From Arabidopsis thaliana (taxonomy: Eukaryota > Streptophyta > Magnoliopsida > Brassicales > Brassicaceae), in contig NC_003070.9 in assembly GCF_000001735.4 (NCBI RefSeq), forward strand, positions 23,235,971-23,299,970: a stretch of 64,000 bases of DNA, given 5' to 3'. Shown piece by piece: positions 10,966 through 25,802 of this stretch. Under the pieces are notes generated by a model. It searched no databases. It had not been told where the DNA came from and was given only the letters and a program-made list of their open reading frames with translations. How positions within the stretch are numbered: position 1 is the first letter of the stretch; each line of letters begins with the position of its first letter. A program made the position numbers and the translations under genes.

Positions 10966-11327
10966 TATTAAAATATCCTATATCGATTTGGATTTAGATC
11001 TTTGCACAATATATAAAAATGTAACAATTCTTAACTCTTAAGCTAGATTTTGGGCTAAGTTAGACTACGTTTCTAATATGGTATCAGAGCTTATGGTTGG
11101 TCCAACAAACAAATTCCTACAAAAATGGTTTTTTACCTATATGGCCACACAAGTGATAGGTCTTGTTGTATTTCTAGGCTTGGACCGTTTCTCACACGCA
11201 TCTCGGAAAAGCCTATTAAAATGTTCTATATTGGTTAGGATTAAGATCTTTGGGTAATATATAAAGGATGTGACAATCTTTAACTCTTGAGATAGCTTTC
11301 GGGCTAAGTTAGGCCATATCCCTAATA
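10966..11327 (+). mobile_element. TRIM-like miniature LTR retrotransposon
   Basis: Two diverged direct repeats of about 113 bp lie at 10966-11078 and 11214-11327. Both start TATTAAAAT and end CTAATA, and share AGATCTTTG, TTAACTCTT and GGGCTAAGTTAG blocks. Immediately after the left copy is TGGTATCAGAGC (11079-11090), the standard primer-binding site complementary to initiator methionine tRNA. Just before the right copy is a short purine run (GGAAAAG) that could be a polypurine tract. The internal part is only about 135 bp and non-coding. Small LTRs, a Met-tRNA PBS and no ORF define terminal-repeat retrotransposons in miniature, such as the Arabidopsis Katydid family. Flanking bases TAAAT and TAAAA may be a decayed target-site duplication. 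It lies about 100 bp upstream of PMEI9. Confidence 0.8.
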
Positions 11328-13378
11328 TAAAAGTTTTTTTTTATTTTGTTTTGCATATATTTTCTCAGTATAATTTTAAATGATGTTTTAAAAACATTCT
11401 GTTTCATTTTAAATGGTAGTTTCAATTTTCTATGTAAAATTAATTATAATTAATAATTGTTGGTCAATAACATTTTACAGTATATATTTTTATTTATTAA
11501 ATTAGTTGTAGTTATTAATATTTTTATGTAAAAAAGATAAATTACTGAAATTTTGGTGATTTTTAATATGCGTATCAAAAATTTTAAACATCACGTAAAA
11601 TAAAGCAGAGGTAATATTTTTTGTATATACTTCTTTTGTTTCTTAATAAGTGTTGTTTAAACAAAAAAAAATTGTTTCACTTTATTGTTGTTTTAATTTT
11701 TTTATGTAAAATTATTACTATTTTATTATTGTGATTCTTGAAATTCTGTAATTTGATTTTCCATTGGTTGAAATTGATTTTAAATAGATAATGAAACATA
11801 TATATATATAAACTTAATTTATGTGCTAAATCATTAAAATACAACTAAATAAAATATCTCAATCACTTTGGTTAAAATCCCACTGACCAAATCTAACTCT
11901 ACATTCTGATCCTTTTTAAAAAGTACTATTTACATGTGTTAATGTGCAGATTAAGTTTCAAGATGAGTCATCGATCAGACGAGCAACACATATCCACATG
12001 CCATAAGTTACACTGGCAATAGTTTAAAGTTTTTTTAAAATTGAAATTGCAATTTTTGTAGTATTTAATTAGTTACTTTTTTCCCAATGCATTATTGTGT
12101 TTATTTGAGATGCTTATCCAGATCATAATGGATACAAACGACAATGGTCTCTCATGCGTTTTCTTTGGTTACTATTTAATTTTCAGTTCACGGATGAGCA
12201 TTCATCCGAGTAATCAGGGAAGTTGAATAGATATTTACTTAATTTTAATTTGTCTTTGGTCAACATGAACAGAATACGTAGTTACTCTCACTTTTCATAT
12301 GAACAGAAAAACTCATCAGAAATGACAGTTCCTTAACCAGAACAAATATTTAAAAAATAAATAAAGTAAAACCCAAAATAAAATTTCTAAAACATATGAA
12401 AATTTCCTGATTTCTAAAACCTATGAAAAAATTTCTTAAAATAAAATGGAATGAAGAAATATACGCCAACACAAATATGTGTAGTACGTAACGTTAGTGA
12501 ACACGTGAAAACTCATCCATATAAGTTTCATATGAATCTACGGTTATAAGAATAATTACATGGTTGACTGAAAAAAAACTCACATGAATCTACTCGTAAA
12601 CGCCGATAGAAAGTAAAAAGAATCTTGTCCAAATTCCAAAACCCGTACGTCGGTAGCTAACACAATACAAGAACAAGTGGGCATGTTCTCTTTCTTCATT
12701 TATCGAGTCATTTTGATTTTACTATAGTCTTTAATTATTTATACTAGTCTTAATTTACTCTTACGTATATAACCAAACAAACATATGCATGTGAAGATAA
12801 TAATAAGGATAATTATGTAACAGTGGTGCTTGGAACTTGGAACCAATAGTTATCAATTTCATAAATGTCACCTCTCTTTCTATATAATTTTTTTTTTTTT
12901 GATAATTTTTTTTCTTAGTTATTGTTCCTTTTGTAGGTTCCCACTTCCCATACTTATTCATGTATTTTGTTTTCTAAAACAAAAGGTTTCATTTATTACG
13001 AAGAAAAGAGATTTGATTGTTACAGCGAACTTTGTTCCATACTAAACAGACATGCAATGAATGAAGAAAAGCTTACAAACGTAGATTTTTCGAGATACTA
13101 GTTGGAAAATAAAACACTTGACATATCATCAATTTTGGTCCTTTATTTCATTGTTTTATTGCATTATACGGTCATACGAAATTTCATATTTTGTCATCGC
13201 TATTATTTCATTAAATTCTTTTTATTACTTGAAGATCTGAAATGACCCTAAAAATATAAACATCGTTCGGAAAAAAAGAAAATACATTTTACTCAACAAA
13301 CAAAAATATAAATACAATTTTCCCCGATAATAGAAAACATTCAAAAGCTTGAGAAATCTTTCGAAGACTCATATGATC
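11328..13378. other. Spacer without supported genes
   Basis: AT-rich DNA between the TRIM-like element and the 3' end of the plastid coiled-coil gene. The short frames at 12761-13045 overlap on both strands and show no family character. Confidence 0.5.
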
Positions 13379-15096
13379 CTACACTGTCAAATACTTAAGA
13401 ACTGAAGAGCGTATCTTCTCCATGTAATCTCCTGCTTCTTTCTGCAACAAATACATATGAATTTCATACGATGATTAAAAGCTTTATCATATAGTCAATT
13501 TTACGGTTTGGCATTCGATTTTCCGGTTTGATTCGGGTTACTTGAGTTTCACGTTTTGGAAAAATGGGTTCGAGCAAGAACCGAAATACATATGTTAATC
13601 AAAAACAGAACCCGAATCAAACCTAACCGAACTTCGAACCAGAACAAATTTCTTTTGTCAACTCAATTATTAACCGGGTCTAACCTGGTTTCCTTTGTAT
13701 GCATTGGCTATGTTTTCGTCGAGAAGTGCCAACAAAGATCTGTTGATTTGGTTTTTCTCCACCATATCCAACAACTGTATCAAAAGAAGAATCAACAAAA
13801 TGTCTCAAGATCATCTCATGAAATCATCATAAAATGTTTTTGTGTTTATGGGTAAAGTGTCACATACTGTGGTTTTTATATCGGTTGAGGTTAAGAGTTT
13901 GGTTAAGCTATTTGTAGCCGTCATAAGCTCATTTTGCATTTTGTCATAAGCCTCTGCAAAGCAACATAACAAGAGAAGTTATCAAAACCTGTAAAATCGT
14001 TGAGTCCATGAGTCACTTAATAAGGAAGCAAGAGATGGCACAAACCTATTCCTTCTTCTAAAGCTTTTTGAAGTGTTTCAAGCTCAATCAATCTATCTTC
14101 AATATCCTGCATGATTTTGCCACCAAAAAAGATAGTTTAGTAGTCTGATTTTCGGTGACAGATTAAATGTTGTTGCTTCAAGAAAGTTGTACCGCAGTCT
14201 TAGTAACAGCAAATCGAATCTGTCCGATTTCAAGTCGTATCTGCGCAAAGAATTCGTCGTTTAACCTGTAAAATTTACAGTAATCATGAGCTCGTTTGAA
14301 GTTTAGTCATCATCTCAAATCCCCAAATTTATTACTCTAGTATCTATATTTCAACGAAAACGGATTCACTTGAGAAACTAAAGCACCAAAACATCTTCAC
14401 AGGGTCGATTCATCGAACACTGAACATCTATATTCAACAATTTACTCTCCCAAATGCTATTTTGATCAACCAAGTATCAATATTTCAACAAAAACGGATT
14501 CACTTAATAAACTAAAGCACCAAAACATCTTCACAGAGGCAATTCATCGAACACGTTGTGTGCAACATACAAAAATTGACAAACCTTCCTCTAAGCCTAG
14601 CGATCTCATACTCAATCTCCTGAGCTTCAGTATCAAGAAAGTACTCAATCAGCTCCGCAGCAGTATCCGGTACAACTCTAGACTAACAAAACCCAAACAA
14701 CCAAAATCAATCGATATAATTGCAAATCACAAATCAGTATGATTTCAAGAAAAAATAAGAGATTTTTAACTTGTCTAAGAGCTTGACGACGCTCTTTCTC
14801 TTCACGAAGTTGTTTCTGAAAAGCTTCTCTTGCCTCTGAATCTCTCTCTAGCCGACGCTTAAACTCAAGCCGAGCTATATGACCAGTTTGAGCCGGACCC
14901 AACACACCTTTCGGATCCTTCCTTCGAATCAATCAAACAAAGAATCAATTTCATGAAACTAATCTCAAATAAAACTTCCTTGTTTTGATCAAATTCTTAC
15001 CCATTCGCATGTGATTTTGCTCCTCCGTGAATTAAATCTCGGAATCGTACGGACGGTGGTTGCAGCGGCGGCGATTCCAAACGAAAGCGTAGCCAT
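13379..15096 (-). CDS. Plastid-targeted coiled-coil protein of unknown function
   Basis: Eight exons: 15096-15001, 14917-14771, 14682-14585, 14265-14193, 14106-14046, 13953-13868, 13774-13685 and 13441-13379. All GT-AG introns are in phase; 237 residues. The first 30 residues (MATLSFGIAAAATTVRTIPR onward) are a typical chloroplast transit peptide. Next comes the block EWDPKGVLGPAQTGHIARLE, then a charged, largely helical body rich in Glu, Arg and Lys (residues 50-230) with probable coiled coils. There is no catalytic motif. By position it is AT1G62780; I recall a public label linking it to a tRNA methylthiotransferase, which nothing here supports. Two TTGGGCC/T elements lie upstream. Confidence 0.85.
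14341..14556. repeat. Duplicated segment inside intron 3 of the coiled-coil gene
   Basis: About 80 bases around ACGGATTCACTT then AAACTAAAGCACCAAAACAT recur with an offset of 134 bases (copies near 14345-14423 and 14478-14556). There are only a few substitutions, so this is a recent local duplication that lengthened the intron. Confidence 0.8.
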
Positions 15097-15322
15097 TTTT
15101 GTTTTTTGTTTTCTAAGTGTGAGCTCTGCTTTTTTGGTTAGCTACGTTATCTCTAAACTTCTCTTATCTAGTTATCTGTTTTAATGGCGGGACTATTCGT
15201 GACCGTTGAATTTACAAGTGCTGAGAGACGTTTGATCAGATCGTAACCGTTTAAACGTTTTGATCTGACGATCACATGTTTGTCACGTGGCAATATAAGG
15301 AGGTCCTTTTAAACATGTGCAG

Positions 15323-15370
15323 AGGCCCAATTAATCAAAACCTTGTAAGGCCTTTCTATAGCCCAATTAT
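15323..15370 (-). promoter_or_regulatory. Paired site II elements of the plastid coiled-coil gene
   Basis: GGCCCAATTAA (15324) and AGCCCAATTAT (15360) read as TTGGGCC and TTGGGCT on the gene strand, 230-270 bases upstream of the ATG. Paired TGGGCY boxes are common in promoters of plastid and housekeeping genes. Confidence 0.45.
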
Positions 15371-15785
15371 AGAACTATTCTTATCGCGCTGGTTATCCAT
15401 ATGGTTTAATGCTGGTTTGGATCCAAAATTTATGAAATGATTTAGTCTTGCAAATTACTTGAAGATCAAAGTATTTCAGGTTGACCTAGTCCTACCACAA
15501 GAAAATTCAACAAAATTTATGGAAATTTGGTAGATGTTTTATTACTATATTAGCATAGGCTATAATTTTTATTTTTGACAGCTACAAATTGAAGTGTACA
15601 AAGAACAAAAGTTGGCAAGAAAACAAAACGTGATTAACTCATCCTAGAATCTAGAGATTTACGTCAAATGGCAATTAATATAAACATCATTTTCAATAAA
15701 ATTTATTAAATTACCTAAAAAATATTCAATCTTCTAGTTGAAGTATCTGAGAAATAAAAACTTATCATGAAAAAGAAGTCTTTAA

Positions 15786-16216
15786 GAAAGCGGCACTAAA
15801 CGCTATTAGACCATTTCGGTATTTATAGACGATGAAATATTTTTGGTGGATTATGCGGTCATTAAGCGAATTAAACGACTATTAGATGGATTGTGTAGAT
15901 TTAAATGTGTTATAATATTTGATAAAAAATTTGAATCTTTTTAAAAATATATATAATTGTGTTAAAAAAAACTATACTTTTTATTATTTTATTTTATCTT
16001 CCTTTAAAATGTTAAATTTAAATTTATTTTCAAAAAATTTGATAATTTTAGGCTTTTTGATAATGTTTTTCAACTTTTTATATAATATATAAGTACATAT
16101 TGTTTTATTCTAAAATCGTTTAGATCTTAACGAATAGTTATAGGCGTTAGACGGCCTCAACTAATTGTTATAAGTGTTAGACGGAAAGTTACCGTCCCCT
16201 TAGCGTTTATTTTAAC
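15786..16216. mobile_element. Possible non-autonomous DNA transposon remnant
   Basis: The left edge holds CACTAAACGCTATTAGACC and the right edge, reverse-complemented, AATAAACGCTAAGGGGACGG; they share TAAACGCTA. Between them are repeated TTAGACGG, TAGGCGTTAGACGG and TTAAACGACTATTAG motifs in both orientations, the kind of repeats seen in plant hAT-type MITEs. The terminal match is short and no target-site duplication is clear. Confidence 0.35.
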
Positions 16217-16305
16217 ATTAAAAGAAAAGATACATACTATTAAACTAATGGAGTATTAACAAGAAAAAAAAGAAAGAGTAAAATACGAAAGGTTCCTTAA
16301 GCAAG

Positions 16306-16321
16306 TTTATAAATATTTATA
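16306..16321 (+). promoter_or_regulatory. TATA box of the lipid-transfer protein gene
   Basis: TTTATAAATATTTATA, 78 bases upstream of the ATG at 16399, at the usual TATA-to-start distance for a short leader. Confidence 0.5.
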
Positions 16322-16398
16322 GCCAAAAACAAAAGCAAAACCAAAAATCACAAGTAACCCCAAAAGAAAAAAAGCAAAGAGAGAGGAAAAGAAAAAAA

Positions 16399-17511
16399 AT
16401 GACGAAGACGATGATGATCTTTGCGGCGGCGATGACGGTGATGGCTTTGCTTTTGGTTCCGACTATTGAAGCACAAACTGAGTGCGTGAGCAAGCTAGTC
16501 CCTTGCTTCAACGACCTGAACACGACAACAACGCCGGTGAAAGAATGTTGCGACTCGATTAAAGAAGCGGTGGAGAAGGAACTTACATGTCTCTGTACAA
16601 TCTACACCAGTCCAGGTTTGCTCGCTCAGTTCAACGTCACCACTGAGAAAGCTCTCGGTCTTAGCCGTCGTTGCAACGTCACCACTGATCTCTCCGCTTG
16701 TACCGGTAACCAATTTCATTTTCTCCGATCTCCGATTTTTTAATTTTTTTGTCAACAACATGCATTATGAATGGATTTGTGGATTCTGATTAATGTGAAT
16801 GTGACTAAGAAAATTAGCATAGTTTTTTGTCTACTGCTAACATTTTTTAGATCTTGTTGAGATTATGAAACAGAGATTTGCAATTTCATATATCAGTATT
16901 AATCATGTTTTTGTTTTTTGTTTAGCTAAAGGAGCTCCATCGCCAAAAGCTTCTTTACCTCCTCCAGCTCCAGGTATGAACCAAACTCTTCACCTACTCC
17001 TTACAATTATTTCCTTGAATACTTTGTTATCAAAAAAAAAAAAAAATGAAATATTGATCGACTTGATTGTGTATTAATTGAATTATTCGATTGATTTGAT
17101 TAGTAGAGTTAATTAACCAAATCAAATGGTGTTAATCAAGGCAATTATTCAATTGATACTCTAAATCGATCTTATAATTTTCCCAGATTTTTCTCTCTTT
17201 TTTTGTTTTCTATATAAAAAACATAAACAGAGTGTGAATGCCAGCTTTTACTTGTGTACTTTATTTTGTCTCGAGTATTGACTTGAATAATTCGGACAAA
17301 ACCACTAAAAAATGAAACTTGTCAGATTTTTTATTTTTTTATAAATTTTTTATTTGTTATTTGCTGATTGACGATTTGTCTTATATTATATGGATGGGTT
17401 TCTAAATATTCAGCAGGGAATACCAAAAAAGACGCCGGAGCTGGGAACAAGCTCGCCGGTTATGGAGTCACCACCGTGATCTTGTCTTTGATCTCATCCA
17501 TCTTCTTCTGA
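16399..17511 (+). CDS. GPI-anchored lipid-transfer-like protein
   Basis: Three exons: 16399-16705, 16926-16973 and 17414-17511; 150 residues (AT1G62790 by recollection). Residues 1-25 are a secretion signal. Residues 29-101 carry the eight-cysteine motif of the lipid-transfer/2S-albumin fold: C29, C36, C50-C51, C64-x-C66, C92 and C101, with N-glycosylation sites at NTT, NVT and NVT. A short Pro/Ala/Ser linker follows. The last exon encodes a polar patch and a C-terminal hydrophobic tail (VTTVILSLISSIFF), the signal for GPI attachment. It should sit on the outer face of the plasma membrane or in the wall and bind lipids. The final intron ends in a tandem CAGCAG acceptor, so forms of 150 and 149 residues (PAPAGN or PAPGN) are both possible. 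Confidence 0.9.
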
Positions 17512-17963
17512 ATTCCTTTACCCGGTTTTATTATTATTAGCTCAATAAATTCTCGAGATTTGTTTGCTTTTGGCTTAACTTATTTAATATTTAAAGAAAA
17601 ACAAAAAGTATTTTTTGTTCACATGTTATGTATTATCATTGATTCATTATTGAGTCCCATGTTAGTATATTTACCGGTTATAATCGGACTCTATCATTTG
17701 CATATCTGATTTGAGTGTGGATCTGTGTTGTTAATTGATGTAATCTTTATTATATAAATTGAAAATGAAAACAAAATATAAAAAACTGTGTTGGTTTAAA
17801 GGTCCCAATCCTCATTTTGGTAGGTTTGACTACCAACTAGAAACAATATCATCCATAATATTGCTTCTTTGTGCTATCTTATTAAATGTAAACCAAGAAC
17901 GCAGTTTTATTCTCTAATTGTGTTCATAAATTAAACAACAAAAGAACAGAATCGCAAATTTAA
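17512..17963. other. Convergent 3' flanks
   Basis: 3' UTRs and spacer between the lipid-transfer gene (plus) and ASP4 (minus). AATAAA-type signals lie near 17540; nothing else is supported. Confidence 0.6.
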
Positions 17964-21446
<3,483 letters not shown>

Positions 21447-21822
21447 GAGAATTGATTGAATCAGTTGAAATGAATTTGACCCCAAAATTCATTAAAAAAA
21501 AAAAAAACCAATTATTGAACAAAGTGTTGAGAAATTAAAGCATAATTAGGTTCACCAACCTGTCCAACCACATGTCCACATGAATCATACTATGTATTGA
21601 TTGTGATTTTAATTATTTATTTACCAAATCAGTTCAATTCGCATATTTTAATTATTTAGGTAAATAACTAAAAATTAAGCATATTTTAATTTAATTAAGA
21701 CAAAAACTTAACAAGAAGAAAAGAAAAAACGAAGTAACAAAGCACAGTTGCATACTTGCATTGAAGGTCTTCGTAACTGGAATAGATATCACAACTAAAA
21801 AACACCAAAGGAGCTTCTATCA
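21447..21822. other. ASP4 promoter and spacer
   Basis: 5' flank of ASP4, AT-rich, with a CCACATG repeat near 21563-21583 and no clear TATA box. The RRM pseudogene begins at its right edge. Confidence 0.5.
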
Positions 21823-22160
21823 GTCGTCAGAAGAGATGATAGTCTTCTTACCGCAGAACAGGGATTTTATCTGCTGTCTTTCCGGTCTTTCTTGTTGAAA
21901 GTCTTGGTAACAAAGCTTCTTTACAAGGTTGTACTTGAGTCGGAAAGGGTCTGGAGCCATCTCAGCCACGTCAAGAATAATCTTACGACTGTAAAAAGTT
22001 TCACCCTTCTTCGTTTCCAACGCCTTCTCTGCTTCGTTAAGAGAAGCAAACTCAACAAAGCAACAGCCCGTATGCTGGCTCTACAATAACTCGAACACGA
22101 ACAACTTCTCTCTGAAGAAACTGAAGATTTTTGGTATTATGTTACGTCGGGGATTACAGA
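21820..22160 (-). pseudogene. RRM (nucleolin-like) RNA-binding protein fragment
   Basis: Minus-strand remnant of an RNA-recognition-motif protein. In successive frames one reads IIPKIFSFFRE (about 22145-22110), VVRVRVIVEP (about 22109-22080), then CCFVEFASLNEAEKALETKK and a basic tail ending SSDD with a stop at 21822-21820. These are the alpha-1 to RNP1 part of an RRM followed by the linker VAEMAPDPFRLKYNLVKKL. I recall this linker from a small Arabidopsis family of nucleolin-like RRM proteins. At least two frame changes separate the blocks and there is no start, so it is a truncated pseudogene lying between ASP4 and CuAO1. Confidence 0.65.
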
Positions 22161-22282
22161 TATTGGACGTTTTGTTATTATTGCAAAAACCGGCAAATAA
22201 ACTTCAACAAGTGTTTGGCTACACCGGATATTTGATCTTCTCTACTTGTATACTATTAGAGTATTAGTCAGAACAGAACCGG

Positions 22283-25200
22283 TCAAGATGAAGCAAATGG
22301 TCTACAGACCGGTAAGTCTTTTTCGAAGAAAGGAGCAGACCCAAGAATCGGATTGGATTCAAAGAAATTTGCTGGTTTAAGTTCAAAGCTAGCCGCAACG
22401 GTTGGCATAACTGGATAATCTTCTTGACAAGGTACGTGATGGAACCCTAGTGTGTACCACAGTACTATGTCCTTGTTTTCGATCGAACGGTCCCTGTTTC
22501 ACCACAAAACAAAGATATCAGAGAAATGTTTCAAACCATAAACGGTATGTCTCAATTGGTATAGTTCATAAATTAGTTTCGTACCGGTCTGACCAAACTT
22601 GTAGTGTGTCATCACCTTGGCTCTGGTAAATTAGAACTCCTCCGGCATATTGTTCTGACCGGTTATATGGAGTCACCCATATCTAAACCGATAAAACCAA
22701 TTGCATCAGTTAAATGAACATTTGGACACATTAAGTCCTAAACCGAGATTATAGCTAATCAGAATCTTATATATAAAAACATAGCCTAAAATTAAATACC
22801 TGATTATTAGTGAATGCACCTCGAATTTGAGGAGGATCATCGTGATCAAGCAAACTCGCTGCATTACCACCCGGTACGATCCTGTAACCAGCCGGGTTTC
22901 CTACCCGAGATTTTCGGTTCGGGTTCACAATGTGGAATTCATATGGGTCATAGAGGCTCAACTTGATCTGAGCATCTTTCTCAGTCTTGGCTATATATTT
23001 CTTGACCTTCAAGTAACTCTTCCTTGGCGATTTTCCTGTTGGAACTCTCTGCTTCTCTAGATGAACCTTAACCAAAGAATTATTCATCGGTCCATCAATA
23101 TCCATGTCTAGATGAAACGTTATGAAATGATCATGAACGACTCCAATCACATTCTCAGAGATCAACGGTCCAGCATCATCCTCCCTATCACCTAAGTCAT
23201 CTACATTATCGTAAGGTGTCCCTTTCACCATTAACATTCCCGAAGCCGCGACCTAACAATAGCTTTAAACTTAGGAAACTTGATAAAAAAACAAATTATA
23301 TTCATATACAGAAAAAAATGTGTTCACATACCGTAACACGGATCAAACCATCAGTCTGAAACTCCCAATCGAAAATATAGTCGTAATTTCCAACCGAAGT
23401 TGCCATTCGAGCTACCAATGTAACTTTTGGCCTTGACTCTCTTATCTGTTAAGTCGTCAATTTATGAATCAATTATCATTCAAACCAAAAAGCAAATAAA
23501 AACCAGTCCGAATCAAACCAGAAAATAGGGACCGAAAACCAAATTAACCCTTATATGCTTATTATAGTTATACTTTTTGTCTATTTAGATTGGTTAGAAA
23601 GGGAAACAAATTGAACTAAAACATGTTTTTTAAGAAAAAGTTATCTTATACTAAAAACAAAGCCTAAACCGTAAACTCAATCATATTAAACCTATACGTA
23701 CTATATCCGATTTGGTAGCTTGGATTGAACGGCTAGCGAACTCCGGCAAGAAAACGACGAAATAGCTTTCTTAAAAATCCGAACTATACCTTAAAAAGAT
23801 CTAATACCCTTAGTTCATAAAACTTAATTAGTAAATAAAAAAACAAAGGACATACATCGGCATTGGCAAAAAGGATCTCAGAATGTCGCCAGCTGATATC
23901 GCCTGCATAGCGTTCAAACAAGCATATCATATTAGGTTGAACAATGGGTTTGCCGTCTGGAGAGGCGAAAACACCGTCTATATAGTAAGAATTTCGAGGG
24001 CAATCGTTGAGAGGCACGAGCGGCATTGCCGTGGGTCCTAAACCGAGCTCGCCTGCATCCATATAACCTTTGTAGTACCATCCTTCCTCAGGGTCCATGT
24101 ACGGTACAAACAACTCTGATGGGAATCCTTTGTACATCACACTTCTTGGTTCACCTGCTTACTCCACATAAATAAACAGCATGCGTGAGACGTACGTTAT
24201 TCGAAAAAGAATGTTGTAGTCAAATTTCATCATTAAATAATATTAAATGAACCATTTAACCTAAAATACTTTTCATGACAAATGATCAACATAGATTTAG
24301 ACACTTTTTTTTTTTTGTAAATGTAAATATTTGAATTATGGTGTTAGATACCTGTCTCGGAGTCACGAACCGTGGCCTGAGATATGATCATACCGGCTCG
24401 TTGGTCAGCTTTAACATGGAAAACCCAATTAGCCCACTTAACCAAATGCCCATCTTCGACCCTAAAACTGGGACCGTCAGGTTGCTCCATCGAAATCGGG
24501 TTAATACGATCCATATGCACCGGTTTATTCTGAACACCAAACCGGTATTCTGTACCGGAGGCTTTGGGAATTGGAATTGGGCCTTTATCGATGATCTTGA
24601 TAACCTCCAATTTGTCTAGATCGACCGTTACATAAAGTCCTTCGAGTGGTCTCATAAAATAATTGGTAGTGCCTTGTAACGTGAAACATTGAACTCTTAT
24701 GACTCTACGTCCTTCTTCCTCCGATCCAAACCATCCGGCAAACGGTGTGATGCAAGCTAAATCGGAAAACTTAACCCCACGAGCTTCAATGGAGCGGTTA
24801 AATTCCAAGCTCTTCAAAGGAACCTGCCATGTTGACATGACAAATGTTATCTTTTTTTATTAAACCGGTTAGTAAGAGTGGAATATCCGAGTTTGGTCTT
24901 GTAGCACAAATGCACAATGGTATTACCGTATTAGAGTCGACGTAGTATTATAACACGGGTTCAAAGTTTCAAACCCATGTGTGTATGAACTCTAGACGAC
25001 GTTAAATGTTTTGCTCTAAACTAATAAAAAAATGAGACCCAGAACTTTAGATCACTGGCTCTATTTGACCTGATCCGATCCATAAAGAAACAGCCAAAAA
25101 ATTGAACTAAAAAATTGATGTAAATCTAATTAGATAAAAATCCCTGAAATGAAAAAAATATAATAAAATCAACTCATTTGAAAGGAAGTAATGATAACCA

Positions 25201-25802
25201 GACAAAAAACCTATCTATAGTTTTGTTTGTTAGGATGTAAACAGAATCAAACCGGTAATCTGAACCGGAAAATTTCTGTGTTTCCAAGAAAAGTAGAAAA
25301 CCATCTATACCTGCGAAGCAGCGAAGACGTCGTTCAAGGTGAGAATCGGATACCCTGAAGTCCGGTTAATCACATCAGAAACTACCCGACCCGAATCAAG
25401 ATCCACCGTTATCTCATGTGTTTGACCACCCCAATAAGCTACGACCGCAGCTCTTCGTGACAGAAGCTTATTTCCCTTCTTCCACTGGACGACACGTGAC
25501 TTCTCCGGCTCATCGAGAGCCATGGAGTGAATCGTGGCCGACCCGGAACCAAAACCCGGGTCATGGTTCGAGAGTATTGTTCTGACTCTATTGATTTCTC
25601 GCACCGTTAGTGGATCAAGTGGATGATGAGGCTTTTCTAAAGAGTGGTCAACGTGGACTTGACGATTCGAGCCGAGAGTTTTCCGGACACGAGTACCGAA
25701 CAAGAAGCCTGAGTCGGGTCCAAAGACCCAAGAGTAGGTGGCAAAGATAAGGAGAAAGCTGAAGAACAAGAGAAACAGACGAGCAAAAGATGGTTCTGCC
25801 AT
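22283..25802 (-). CDS. CuAO1: Copper amine oxidase
   Basis: Seven exons: 25802-25311, 24823-24352, 24154-23856, 23445-23332, 23252-22800, 22682-22585 and 22493-22283; 712 residues. It oxidises primary amines (putrescine, spermidine) to aldehydes, releasing ammonia and hydrogen peroxide. An N-terminal hydrophobic segment (residues 7-25) directs it to the secretory route or apoplast. The catalytic-base Asp lies in [10 protein letters not shown] (D354). The Tyr that becomes topaquinone is Y442 in TSVGNYDY. Copper ligands are H499 and H501 (VVHDHF) and the His of FHHVPC (H662). All active-site residues are present, so the enzyme is expected to be active. Polyamine oxidation feeds ABA, nitric-oxide and wall-peroxide signalling. 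Recognised as AT1G62810. Confidence 0.95.

Noticed and set aside
22767-24838. CuAO1 exon-sized frames treated as separate genes
   Set aside because: Splice junctions join them into one 712-residue oxidase with all active-site residues.
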